From the NCBI GenBank assembly GCA_012728855.1, contig JAAYEH010000107.1, forward strand, positions 1-63,552: a DNA stretch of 63,552 nt, in the 5' to 3' direction. A program made the translations under genes and the position numbers. The notes below the pieces were generated by a model, which worked only from the letters and a program-made list of their open reading frames with translations, had not been told where the DNA came from and made no database searches. Position 1 is the first letter of the stretch. Every line of letters starts with the position of its first letter. The stretch is from Rhodopirellula sp. (GTDB lineage Bacteria; Planctomycetota; Planctomycetia; Pirellulales; Thermoguttaceae). This document shows, in pieces, positions 15,877 to 23,997 of the stretch.

Positions 15877-17619
15877 ATGTTCGTTATCCGCCGCATTCAC
15901 GACGACGCCTTGCCGGTCAATAAGGAGGCGATCCTGCAGGTCCAGGAAATCCTCCGATCGCGGTTTTCCGCCGTGCGGCCGGAAGACATCGATCAACTCG
16001 CCGAGAAGCTCCGCAATCCCTTTAAGCAGCGGTTTCGCACGATTCTCTTTGTCGCCGAACGTCAATCCAAGGTGCTCGGCTTCGCCCTGTTGATGCACGA
16101 ACCAGAGTTGCATTTCTGTTATCTCGACTTCATTGCCTCGGCCAAGGGGCTCACCGGCCGGGGGATCGGCGGCGCGCTGTACGAACGCGTCCGCCGCGAG
16201 GCGTTTGCCTTGCAGTCGCAGGGATTATTCTTCGAATGCCTGCCCGACGATCCGAAGGATTGCAGCGACGCGCAAATGGTCCAAATGATCAAGGAAAACG
16301 CTTCCAGGATCCGTTTCTACGAACGCTACGGCGCGCTTCCGGTGATCGACAACGCCTACCAGACACCCGTCCGGCCCCAAGACATCTACCTGCCCTACCT
16401 GATGTTCGACGGCTTGGACCGGGGAGCGCCGCTGCGGCGGGAGTTCGCCCGCAAGGTCGTGCGGACGATCCTCGAACGGAAGTACGGCTACCTCTGTCCT
16501 CCAGAGTACGTCGAGAAAGTCGTTCAGTCCTTTCGCGACGATCCGGTCCGTCTCCGTGAGCCGAAGTACACCAAGAAAGTCGTTCCGCACACGCCGGCGA
16601 CTCGCATCCGAGGGGAGCTTGCCGGACTGGTGGTCAACGAGAAACACGACATCCACCACATCCGTGAACGCGGCTACGTCGAGTCGCCGGTGCGGATCAA
16701 ATCGATCCTCTCCGAGTTGGAGCCGATGGGTTTGTTCGAAAAGGTCGATGCCCGCAACTACTCCGACAAGCACATCCTGGCCGTACACGACTCGGAGTTC
16801 GTCGAATATCTTCGGAAGGTCTGCGCGGGGGTGAACGAGGGGAAATCGCTCTACCCCTATGTCTTTCCGATCCGCAACGCCGCACGGCCGCCCAAGGATC
16901 TGTCGGTGCGGGCGGGCTACTACTGCATCGACACCTTCACCCCCTTGAACCGCAACGCCTTCCTGGCCGCCAAGCGCGCCGTCGATTGCTCGCTCCGCGC
17001 GGCGGACCTCGTCCTCGCCGGACGGCGATTGGCGTATGGGCTGATCCGCCCGCCCGGCCATCATGCCGAGCGCCGCGTTTTCGGAGGTTTCTGCTACTTC
17101 AACAACTGCGCCATTGCGGCAAACTATCTCAGCGCGCAGGGAAACGTGGCCATCGTCGACATCGACTACCATCACGGCAACGGCCAGCAGGAAATCTTCT
17201 ACCGCCGCAGCGACGTGCTCACGGTCTCGCTCCACGGTCATCCTAACTTCGCCTACCCTTATTTCAGCGGATTCGAAGATGAACGCGGCGAAGCGGAAGG
17301 AGAGGGCTTTAATTGGAACTTCGCGCTGCCGGAAGACCTCGACGGCGGGCAGTACCGCGAGGCTCTGGCCAAGGCGTTAAAAAAAGTGGTTGATTTTGCG
17401 CCGACGATCCTGGTGATCGCTCTGGGCTTGGACACCGCCCGCGGCGACCCCACCGGCACTTGGCACCTCGGAGGCAAGGACTTCCATGCCAACGGCCGCA
17501 TGCTCGGGGAACTTGGGCTTCCGACGCTGGTAATTCAGGAGGGGGGGTACCGCACGCGGACCCTGGGCGCCAACGCCCGCCGCTTCTTTGAAGGACTCGT
17601 AGCGGGGATGCAGCCGTGA
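15877..17619 (+). CDS. Fusion of a GNAT acetyltransferase with a class-II-like histone-deacetylase-fold amidohydrolase
   Basis: A 580-residue protein with two opposing activities predicted. Residues of about 1-185 are a GNAT domain (LFVAERQSKVLGFALLM, then GLTGRGIGGALYERVR as the acetyl-CoA loop). Residues of about 225-580 are a zinc deacetylase domain: PPGHHAE (His395, His396), FCYFNNCAIAA, DIDYHHGNG (Asp428, Asp430, His432, His433), GLDTARGDPTG (Asp519) and QEGGYR near the end. The catalytic His pair and the zinc Asp/His/Asp set all appear present, so the deacetylase should be active on an acetylated amine (polyamine- or lysine-like). It starts 3 bases after ligase 2 and its TGA overlaps the next ATG. 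Confidence 0.88.
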   Translation: MFVIRRIHDDALPVNKEAILQVQEILRSRFSAVRPEDIDQLAEKLRNPFKQRFRTILFVAERQSKVLGFALLMHEPELHFCYLDFIASAKGLTGRGIGGALYERVRREAFALQSQGLFFECLPDDPKDCSDAQMVQMIKENASRIRFYERYGALPVIDNAYQTPVRPQDIYLPYLMFDGLDRGAPLRREFARKVVRTILERKYGYLCPPEYVEKVVQSFRDDPVRLREPKYTKKVVPHTPATRIRGELAGLVVNEKHDIHHIRERGYVESPVRIKSILSELEPMGLFEKVDARNYSDKHILAVHDSEFVEYLRKVCAGVNEGKSLYPYVFPIRNAARPPKDLSVRAGYYCIDTFTPLNRNAFLAAKRAVDCSLRAADLVLAGRRLAYGLIRPPGHHAERRVFGGFCYFNNCAIAANYLSAQGNVAIVDIDYHHGNGQQEIFYRRSDVLTVSLHGHPNFAYPYFSGFEDERGEAEGEGFNWNFALPEDLDGGQYREALAKALKKVVDFAPTILVIALGLDTARGDPTGTWHLGGKDFHANGRMLGELGLPTLVIQEGGYRTRTLGANARRFFEGLVAGMQP

Positions 17620-18215
17620 TGAACAACGCGACGGCCGATTCCGCGAATCTTCCGACCTTCCGCACCGCCGTTGGCCCGGAGGATCGGCAGGTTGTCCGAA
17701 CGATCGTCGCATCGACCGGTTTCTTCAATCCGGCCGAAATCGACATCGCCGTGGAACTGGTCGAGGAACATCTCGCCAAGGGCGCCGAGCAAAGCGGCTA
17801 CTACTTCGTCTTCGCCGAGTGCGACGCACGCACGGTGGGCTATTCCTGCTACGGCCCGATCGCCGGCACCCAGCAAAGCCACGACCTCTTCTGGATCGCC
17901 GTCGACCGGTCGCATCAAGCGGCGGGCATCGGGCGGCGTCTGCTGATCGAAACAGAGAGAAGGATTTACCAGTGCGGCGGACGTCGTGTTTATGTGGAAA
18001 CCTCCAGTCGCGATCAGTACCTCCCCACTCGGACCTTCTACGAGCGATGCGGCTACCATCGCGAGGCGATCCTTGAAGACTTCTACGCCCCCGGCGACGG
18101 CAAGGTGATTTACGTGCGAGCGCTCGAGTCCGAAGAATTCCAGCAAGAGCCTATCCCAGAACCTCACGAGGGGAAGGGGACAGGCACATTTTGCTCCGAA
18201 GACTCCGCAAAATGA
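17619..18215 (+). CDS. GNAT family N-acetyltransferase, C-terminus encoded by a REP element
   Basis: A 198-residue protein with a complete GNAT core: SGYYFVFAECDARTVGYSCYG, LFWIAVDRSHQAAGIGRRLL (the acetyl-CoA loop), VYVETSSRDQYLPTRTFYERCGY and a terminal strand ending KVIYVRALE. It is probably an amine acetyltransferase acting with the upstream ligases; Ablb-type beta-lysine N-acetyltransferases are a plausible functional analogue. The start overlaps the previous stop (TGATG). From about residue 177 the coding sequence runs into the 98-bp REP element at 18147, giving an alien tail of some 22 residues (PIPEPHEGKGTGTF region), so the original stop has probably been lost. Confidence 0.83.
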   Translation: MNNATADSANLPTFRTAVGPEDRQVVRTIVASTGFFNPAEIDIAVELVEEHLAKGAEQSGYYFVFAECDARTVGYSCYGPIAGTQQSHDLFWIAVDRSHQAAGIGRRLLIETERRIYQCGGRRVYVETSSRDQYLPTRTFYERCGYHREAILEDFYAPGDGKVIYVRALESEEFQQEPIPEPHEGKGTGTFCSEDSAK

Positions 18216-18245
18216 GCCAGTCCCCGACGGTTTTGGGACAGGCTC
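18147..18245. repeat. 98-bp REP-like palindrome, copy B (overlaps gene 3' end)
   Basis: It has the same nested structure as copy A, with several substitutions in the left middle segment (ACCTCACGAGGGGAAGGGGA) and ACGG for GCGG on the right. It spans the end of the GNAT gene and the space before the convergent acyltransferase gene, where it may also serve as a bidirectional terminator. Confidence 0.9.
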
Positions 18246-18253
18246 TAAGATTT

Positions 18254-20887
18254 CTACAGCCCGGCAACCAGTTTCCGAAGGATCTTGTAATCGGTCTTGC
18301 CGGTGCCGAGCACGGGAATTGCCTCGATGTGGCGAACTTCGTCGATCCGCATCACGCCGCGGAAGCCGGCGCCGGCGAGGATCTTGTTCGCGTCGCGGAG
18401 CGGAATCTCCCCGGTGGTGAAGAGCACGATGCAGCGGCCCCCCGGGGTCTCTATGCCTTCGACGGCTACCCGGGGCCCGTCTTCCGTCGGCGGGTAGAGC
18501 CGGGCAAAGGGCTCCTCCAAGGCCGGCAGTGAGACCATTTCGCCGCCGATTTTCAAGAATCGTTTCAGCCGGCCGCGGAAATGGATGTAGTTGTCTTCAT
18601 CCAACTGCACCAGATCGCCCGTGTAGTACCAACGCTTCCCCTCCACCTCCAGGAAAGGATCGGGGCCGTCGTAATTCAGGTAACCGGAGAAGACCGAAGG
18701 GCCGTGGACGAGCAGAATCCCGGTTGCCCCCGTCGGCAACGGCCGCTTCGTATCGGGATCGACCACTAAGACCTCCACGCCGTCCAATGGCGGCCCGACG
18801 GTTCCCTGCTTGATCCGATCCAGACGGTTTCCCGCCACCACGGGCGAGCATTCGGTGATTCCGTAACCCTCAATAATCTTCGCCGACGGCGCCAGGTCTT
18901 TCGCGCGAATGAAGATCGCCTCCGGACATTTCTCGGCGCCGGTGACCACGACACGAAGCGAACGGAGATCATCGGGACCGGCCACGGCGAACATGTAGCC
19001 GAGAAAGGTCGGGGTAGTGACCATGATCGTCGTGCGATAGGCGGCCGCGGTCGCCACCAGTCCGGCGGCGTCGGTCGGATCGGGATAGTGGACCGCGCGG
19101 ATTCCGCCCAGGATCGGCGCCAGCACGTTACCCATCAAACCAAAGCTATGAAACGGCGGCAGGAATGCCAGCAAAGAGTCGGCGGGGGTCATTCCCAGAA
19201 CCCGGATCGAAGCCCGCACGTTGCTGATCAGATTCCGGTGCGACAGAGGCACGGCCTTGGGAGTGCTCTCCGACCCGGAAGTGAAGAGCACCACGGCCGG
19301 CTCGTTGGGATCCGGCCGGGGCGCCTTGCGAAGAAATCGTTGCGGGACGAGATACGTGGCCGAGAGGACCGACAAAGATTCCAGTTTTCCAATTTCCTCG
19401 CGGAGATCCTCCAGAAACACATACTCCGCCCCGCCGATCTCGATCCCAAGCCGGTCGATGAGCCTCCGCGAAGTAATCACGCGGGTAATCTGAAGCGTTT
19501 CCACGGCATGGGCGAGATTTCCCGGCCCGGTCGTCCAATTCAACAGCGCCGGCAGCTTGCCGGCAAGGTGGCTGGCGAAGAAGACCACGTCGCCGGCTAC
19601 CGAGGCGGGGAGCATGACGCCGAGGGCGTTGCCCGGCAGGGCTTCCAGCCGCTTGCTCAGCAGTTTCGCCCCCACCAACAGCCGCCGATAGCTGAGCGCA
19701 CCCGAAAGCCGATCGGCAACTGCCACGTCGTCGGGATGCTTGAAAACACGTCGGAGAAACGCCTCGTCCAGCGTCTCGCCCAGGATCGCCGCCTCCTCCA
19801 TGGTGCTCGGCCGGCGGTCCCAGAGCGGCGGCACACGGATCACTTTGTCGTCCCCGTTGACCGCCATGCCCGCGGCCAACGCCCACAGGTCACCGAGCGT
19901 ATCGCCGACGCGGTCCGAGCGGAAACCGAAACGATCCTCGATCTTCAACGCGATTTCCATCCGTTCGAGACTATCCAATCCGAGTTGTTCCAGCGTGGTT
20001 TCCGACTGCCGGTCTTCTTCCGGCACCGGATGGCCCAGATGCTCCTCGATCATCTCCTGAACTGCCTGAATCGTCGCCGGCTTGATCTTCGAAAGATCGA
20101 TCTGAAGCGCGGCGTCCGGATCGGGGAATTCAAATTCTCGCGGCCCGAAGATAGCGTGATAGGGAACGAACGTGGGGGGCTCCGGCCCTTCGGCGTTGTA
20201 CCACAATTCCAGGAAGGGATTGAGCTGTTCGCGATCCGCGCCGGGCAGGCGACTGGGGTCGATCCGCTCGACCGTAATGGTAACGTCGCGGCGCGGGGCG
20301 AAGGCCAACAGGTTCAGGGCCATCCATCCGATGGCACGGAGTGCGCAGCGTGCCAGGTTCGGCGACTCGCCCGTGCGGGAGTAGGAGAACATGCTCCCGC
20401 AGAGCCCGCGGGTTCGCACCAGGACGATGTTGACGTGTGGGCAGCGCTGGAGGATATCGGCCGCCGCTCGCGATGCCCCGATACGTTCGATTCCACGACG
20501 TTGCGCCCGCCCCGACGGATAAATGAGGAAGTTTTCACCTCGCTTCAGCCCTTCGACAACCGCGTCGATCATCGCCATGGTCTGTTCGCGGGCGTCGTGG
20601 CTGTGTTCCGTCAGATCGGGCACTTCCTGCGCTTCGACCAGTCGCATCATGGGATACAGCACGGCGCCGCGGTACATCCTCTCGGTCACCACCGGCCGAA
20701 TGGGGCCCCGGAGGTGAAGATGGCTGAGAACCAGCGGCGGGTCGATATAGGCGGGATGATTAGGCATCACCAGCGTCGGCCCGCTCAAACCGTCGAGATG
20801 TTCGGCTCCGATCACCCGCACCCGATAACGCAGTCGCAGCAGAAAACCCGCAACGCACCAAAACAGTCGCTGAAGTAGCCGGGACAT
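18254..20887 (-). CDS. PlsC acyltransferase - acyl carrier - AMP-ligase fusion
   Basis: An 877-residue three-part enzyme. Residues of about 1-235 are a PlsC-type glycerolipid acyltransferase with the HxxxxD motif (His44, Asp49 in NHPAYID) and an N-terminal hydrophobic helix. Residues of about 270-340 are a carrier domain with the phosphopantetheine serine Ser306 in LGLDSLERM. Residues of about 365-877 are an ANL-family adenylating enzyme with LFTSGSESTPKAVPLSH, the EGYGITECSP motif, YYTGDLVQLDED and the catalytic lysine near GTGKTDYK. It resembles Aas (acyl-ACP synthetase / lysophospholipid acyltransferase) but has an internal carrier domain, so it likely activates a fatty acid, loads it in cis and transfers it to a lipid at the membrane. 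It is convergent with the GNAT gene. Confidence 0.88.
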   Translation of the reverse strand: MSRLLQRLFWCVAGFLLRLRYRVRVIGAEHLDGLSGPTLVMPNHPAYIDPPLVLSHLHLRGPIRPVVTERMYRGAVLYPMMRLVEAQEVPDLTEHSHDAREQTMAMIDAVVEGLKRGENFLIYPSGRAQRRGIERIGASRAAADILQRCPHVNIVLVRTRGLCGSMFSYSRTGESPNLARCALRAIGWMALNLLAFAPRRDVTITVERIDPSRLPGADREQLNPFLELWYNAEGPEPPTFVPYHAIFGPREFEFPDPDAALQIDLSKIKPATIQAVQEMIEEHLGHPVPEEDRQSETTLEQLGLDSLERMEIALKIEDRFGFRSDRVGDTLGDLWALAAGMAVNGDDKVIRVPPLWDRRPSTMEEAAILGETLDEAFLRRVFKHPDDVAVADRLSGALSYRRLLVGAKLLSKRLEALPGNALGVMLPASVAGDVVFFASHLAGKLPALLNWTTGPGNLAHAVETLQITRVITSRRLIDRLGIEIGGAEYVFLEDLREEIGKLESLSVLSATYLVPQRFLRKAPRPDPNEPAVVLFTSGSESTPKAVPLSHRNLISNVRASIRVLGMTPADSLLAFLPPFHSFGLMGNVLAPILGGIRAVHYPDPTDAAGLVATAAAYRTTIMVTTPTFLGYMFAVAGPDDLRSLRVVVTGAEKCPEAIFIRAKDLAPSAKIIEGYGITECSPVVAGNRLDRIKQGTVGPPLDGVEVLVVDPDTKRPLPTGATGILLVHGPSVFSGYLNYDGPDPFLEVEGKRWYYTGDLVQLDEDNYIHFRGRLKRFLKIGGEMVSLPALEEPFARLYPPTEDGPRVAVEGIETPGGRCIVLFTTGEIPLRDANKILAGAGFRGVMRIDEVRHIEAIPVLGTGKTDYKILRKLVAGL

Positions 20888-20913
20888 GGATCTTTCTCGT
20901 CTTGGGACATGTT

Positions 20914-21312
20914 CTAAGGCCCCCCATCTTGCACGGGGCGCAGAAAGGGGCGAATTTGCTCCAACGTTTTGGGGCCGATCCCGCGAACGCGCGTCAGATC
21001 CTCGTGATCGGCAAACAGTCCATCCTCCTCCCGCGATGTGACGATCCGCCGGGCCAGAGTTTCACCGATCTCCGGAAGCTGAGTCAATTCAGGCCATGAG
21101 GCCGTATTGATGTCGACCTCAAAGCGCGCCGCCAACGGCTGGACCTGCTCCAGTTCGACCATTCGCCCTTGAAACCCGCCCTGAACGTAGTACCATCCGA
21201 TCATGGCGAGCAAGGCTGCCAACAGCAGCATGGCCGCGACGGCCTGATCGGTGCGTCGCAGCAGCCAAGCCGGCGGGTTCGAGGAGGGGGATTGGGAAGG
21301 GTCAATTGTCAT
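20914..21312 (-). CDS. ComEA-like helix-hairpin-helix protein
   Basis: A 132-residue protein with one transmembrane helix (about residues 26-44) followed by a ComEA-type DNA-binding module: VDINTASWPELTQLPEIGE and LTRVRGIGPKTLEQIRPFL, two helix-hairpin-helix motifs. In competent bacteria such membrane-anchored proteins bind incoming DNA in the periplasm; many planctomycetes carry isolated ComEA-like proteins of unproven role. It lies 26 bases upstream of the acyltransferase gene on the same strand, and the nearby pilus-like locus is consistent with DNA uptake, though this is not proven. Confidence 0.82.
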   Translation of the reverse strand: MTIDPSQSPSSNPPAWLLRRTDQAVAAMLLLAALLAMIGWYYVQGGFQGRMVELEQVQPLAARFEVDINTASWPELTQLPEIGETLARRIVTSREEDGLFADHEDLTRVRGIGPKTLEQIRPFLRPVQDGGP

Positions 21313-21389
21313 TGCAGCATTATAACGCCGTTCGCATCAGCGGAAAAAGAAGAATGTAACCGTTCACGGAGCAGGGAGGAGGGTACATT

Positions 21390-22322
21390 TTGGACCGCGA
21401 CTTTCAACAAACGACTTGGGACGACCAGCTTGAAAACGACCTGGGCGAACTGCTGCGGCTGGCAGTCCGCGAGGACTCCGGGGCGGCGGGCGATCTGACG
21501 ACGCTGGCCCTGGTTCCTGAAGACGCCATCGGACGGGCCGAGGTGGTGTTTCGAAGTCGGGGCGTGATTGCCGGGCTGCGAGCCGCCAAGTTTGCCGCCG
21601 GCGCGGTGGAGCCTCGCGTGCGGTGGACCGCCGTGGCGGAAGACCGGCAGGAGGCAACCATCGGCGCCAGCGTCGCCCGCATGGAAGGCCCGGCTCGTGG
21701 GCTGTTGCGAGCGGAACGACTCGTTCTCAATCTCCTGGGGCGACTGTCGGGAATCGCCACCCTCACGCGTCAATATGTCGAGGCCGTCCGGGGCACGCAG
21801 GCCCGCATCTACGACACCCGCAAGACCACGCCCGGTTGGCGGCGGCTGGAGAAATACGCCGTTCGATGCGGCGGCGGGCACAATCACCGCACCGGTCTGT
21901 TCGACGCCGTGCTGATCAAAGACAACCACCTGGCCCTCGGCGCCGATCCTGCCGCGGGCAACTCGGTTCGGTACACGCCGGCCGAAGCGGTTCGGCGGGC
22001 TCGGCAATTCCTTGCCGGACAGACCGGCGCGGCGTCAGGGGCTGCGATTGTCGAGGTCGAAGTCGACACCCTCGAACAACTCGACGAGGTGCTCGCCGCC
22101 GCCCCCGACATCGTGCTGTTGGACAACATGAGTCCCGCCATGCTGGCCGAAGCGGTTGCGCGGAGAAACGCGGCCGGTTCGGCGGCCGAATTGGAGGCCT
22201 CCGGCGGGGTAAGCCTTGCCACGGTCCGCCCGATCGCGCTATCGGGAGTCGAGCGGATCAGCGTCGGGGCGCTCACGCATTCCGCGGTTTGCCTGGACGT
22301 GGGGCTGGATTGGGTGAGTTGA
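21390..22322 (+). CDS. nadC: Nicotinate-nucleotide pyrophosphorylase (carboxylating)
   Basis: A 310-residue quinolinate phosphoribosyltransferase of de novo NAD synthesis: quinolinate plus PRPP gives nicotinate mononucleotide, CO2 and pyrophosphate. Recognised by GDLTT (near residue 32), ERLVLNLLGRLSGIAT, YDTRKTTPGWRRLEKYAVRCGGGHNHR, LIKDNHL, VEVEVDTLEQL, ILLDNMSP-like VLLDNMSP, EASGGV and the final ISVGALTHS. The start is a TTG at 21390, about 7 bases after a strong GGGAGGAGGG ribosome site; no better ATG fits the alignment of the family N-terminus. Other nad genes are not in this window. Confidence 0.95.
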   Translation: MDRDFQQTTWDDQLENDLGELLRLAVREDSGAAGDLTTLALVPEDAIGRAEVVFRSRGVIAGLRAAKFAAGAVEPRVRWTAVAEDRQEATIGASVARMEGPARGLLRAERLVLNLLGRLSGIATLTRQYVEAVRGTQARIYDTRKTTPGWRRLEKYAVRCGGGHNHRTGLFDAVLIKDNHLALGADPAAGNSVRYTPAEAVRRARQFLAGQTGAASGAAIVEVEVDTLEQLDEVLAAAPDIVLLDNMSPAMLAEAVARRNAAGSAAELEASGGVSLATVRPIALSGVERISVGALTHSAVCLDVGLDWVS

Positions 22323-22481
22323 ATCTGTTTGACACAACCCCGCCGCGAACTAGAGTTCAAGTACACCGGCGCCTCGGGGAGGGGCTTCGGTTACAACGGA
22401 CGCAGCAGGGGGAGCTGGGAGCTAGCGGGGATCCTGCTGCGTCTCCTTTTTCCTTGGCAACGATTCCAGCGAGACGCCTCC

Positions 22482-23081
22482 GTGCCGAAGTGCCGCATCC
22501 AACAGATCGCACGCGGCTTCACTCTGATGGAAGCCTTGGTGGCCCTGGCCATCACGGCGACGGCCGGCTCCGCGCTGTTGTTAGGCGTGACCAGCTCGAT
22601 CAACACAACCGGCGATTGCCTGGAGCAGACCATTGCCGCCGGCATGGCTCAGCAACTGATGGATGAGGTCGCCGGCGCCCGCTATATGGAACTCGGCTGC
22701 TCGGCGCACGACAGGTATCTACAGCCGGGCGGCGTCGAGGCGGCCACGGGCACGCGAGAGTTGTTCGACGACATCGATGACTTCAACGGAATCCGACAGC
22801 GGCCGCCCACGGACCGCTGGGGCATTCCGCTCGGCCATGACGATAACGCGGGCGACCGACGCCATCCCAATTTCTTTGCCGCCCCCGGTGGCATTGACCG
22901 CTGGCGGCAGGAAGTGGACGTCTATTACGTCGATGCGGCGGATTTCACGCGAAAGCTGTCGAGCGGCCAGGTAAGCGACTATCGCGCCATCGAGGTTCGC
23001 ATTGTCGATGTGGATCCGGATCGAGGGGACCGTCCGCTATCAACGCTACGCCGGGTGGTGGCCTATGTACCGGCGATGTGA
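22482..23081 (+). CDS. Type II secretion/type IV pilin-like prepilin (GspI-like)
   Basis: About 199 residues from a GTG at 22482. It carries a prepilin peptidase site RGFTLMEALVALAIT, with the conserved glycine, phenylalanine and Glu5 followed by a hydrophobic helix, so the leader would be cleaved and the protein inserted as a pseudopilin in the inner membrane. The small hydrophilic remainder lacks known domains. The start is uncertain, since an upstream TTG at 22329 also keeps the frame open, but a 12-residue basic leader is typical. It overlaps the next prepilin gene by 17 bases. Length and the LMEALVALAI style are closest to GspI/PilV minor pilins. Confidence 0.8.
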   Translation: MPKCRIQQIARGFTLMEALVALAITATAGSALLLGVTSSINTTGDCLEQTIAAGMAQQLMDEVAGARYMELGCSAHDRYLQPGGVEAATGTRELFDDIDDFNGIRQRPPTDRWGIPLGHDDNAGDRRHPNFFAAPGGIDRWRQEVDVYYVDAADFTRKLSSGQVSDYRAIEVRIVDVDPDRGDRPLSTLRRVVAYVPAM

Positions 23082-23997
23082 ACATCGGCAAAAGAACAAG
23101 TGGAAGTTGCCTCAACAGAATTCGAGGTATTCTCGATCTAGCAGCCGCTTAGGGCTGACGCTGCTGGAACTGTTGATCGCTTTGTCGATCATGGTGATGG
23201 TCGTTGGCGCCTTGGGGGGCCTGGCCCGCGCGGTTCAGTCGGGATCGGCATACAGCGAGGGCCGCGGCGCCGCGACCCAGCATGCGCGGGTCGCCTTGGA
23301 ACGCATTACGCGGACCGTCGATGAGGCGGTCGCCAACGAGCAGTTTCCGGGAATTCTTGTCCTTGCCGAGCAGGAAGGCTCCTGGCGGTTTCCCGACACG
23401 CTCGCCGTGTGGCATCCGGAACCGAGCGTATTGGCGGCCCATCCGGAGCGAGCGGCGTTGGACGATCCCAATCGGTTGCCGTTTCACGATGAACTGGTTG
23501 TATTCTGCCCGGACCCGGGCGCACCGAACCGGTTGGTCGAGATCCGCAGCACGCGTAGTGTCCCGCTTAGCAGCAATGCGGCGGCATGGCCGGCGGAGAT
23601 TGAAGTCTTCAAGAGTGCCATGACCCTGGACACGGCCGCATTTTCCGGTGTGGGCGCGACCGCGCCAACCTATCCGGCCGTAACGTTGACCGAACTGCTG
23701 CGTTCGAGTCGGGCCGGCGATTCCCATCTCGCCGAGGTTCGCGGCGCGGTTCGCTTCGAGCGTCGCTTGCGGCCCTCGGACGACGAGTGGAAGAGCAGCA
23801 CTGCCTGGGAGTCGCTCCCCTGGGTGCAGGGAGTGTACGGCGCCAACACCGGTCTGCGGCAGGCATGGCTGCGGGTCGAATTGCAGTTGATGCCGAACGA
23901 AATCGCCGGACAATTGGATGCGAGCGAGCCCCAGGCGACCACGTTCTTCGGTTCCGCCGCGGTCTACTACCCGATGCACCGGGAGCGGCGACCATGA
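23065..23997 (+). CDS. Prepilin-like protein (GspJ-like)
   Basis: A 310-residue protein whose leader ends in RLGLTLLELLIALSIMVMV, a prepilin peptidase site with the +5 glutamate and helix. The globular region (about residues 60-310) has no named motif; the RAVQSG...ARVALERITRTVDEAV segment resembles GspJ/PilW minor pilins. The ATG at 23065 precedes the stop of the upstream gene by 17 bases; its own stop overlaps the next start by 4 bases (ATGA). It is probably one of the minor pilins forming the tip of the secretion pseudopilus. Confidence 0.8.
   Translation: MYRRCEHRQKNKWKLPQQNSRYSRSSSRLGLTLLELLIALSIMVMVVGALGGLARAVQSGSAYSEGRGAATQHARVALERITRTVDEAVANEQFPGILVLAEQEGSWRFPDTLAVWHPEPSVLAAHPERAALDDPNRLPFHDELVVFCPDPGAPNRLVEIRSTRSVPLSSNAAAWPAEIEVFKSAMTLDTAAFSGVGATAPTYPAVTLTELLRSSRAGDSHLAEVRGAVRFERRLRPSDDEWKSSTAWESLPWVQGVYGANTGLRQAWLRVELQLMPNEIAGQLDASEPQATTFFGSAAVYYPMHRERRP

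Noticed and set aside
19088..20878. Long plus-strand frame opposite the acyltransferase/AMP-ligase gene
   Set aside because: No recognisable motif; the minus strand has three identifiable domains.
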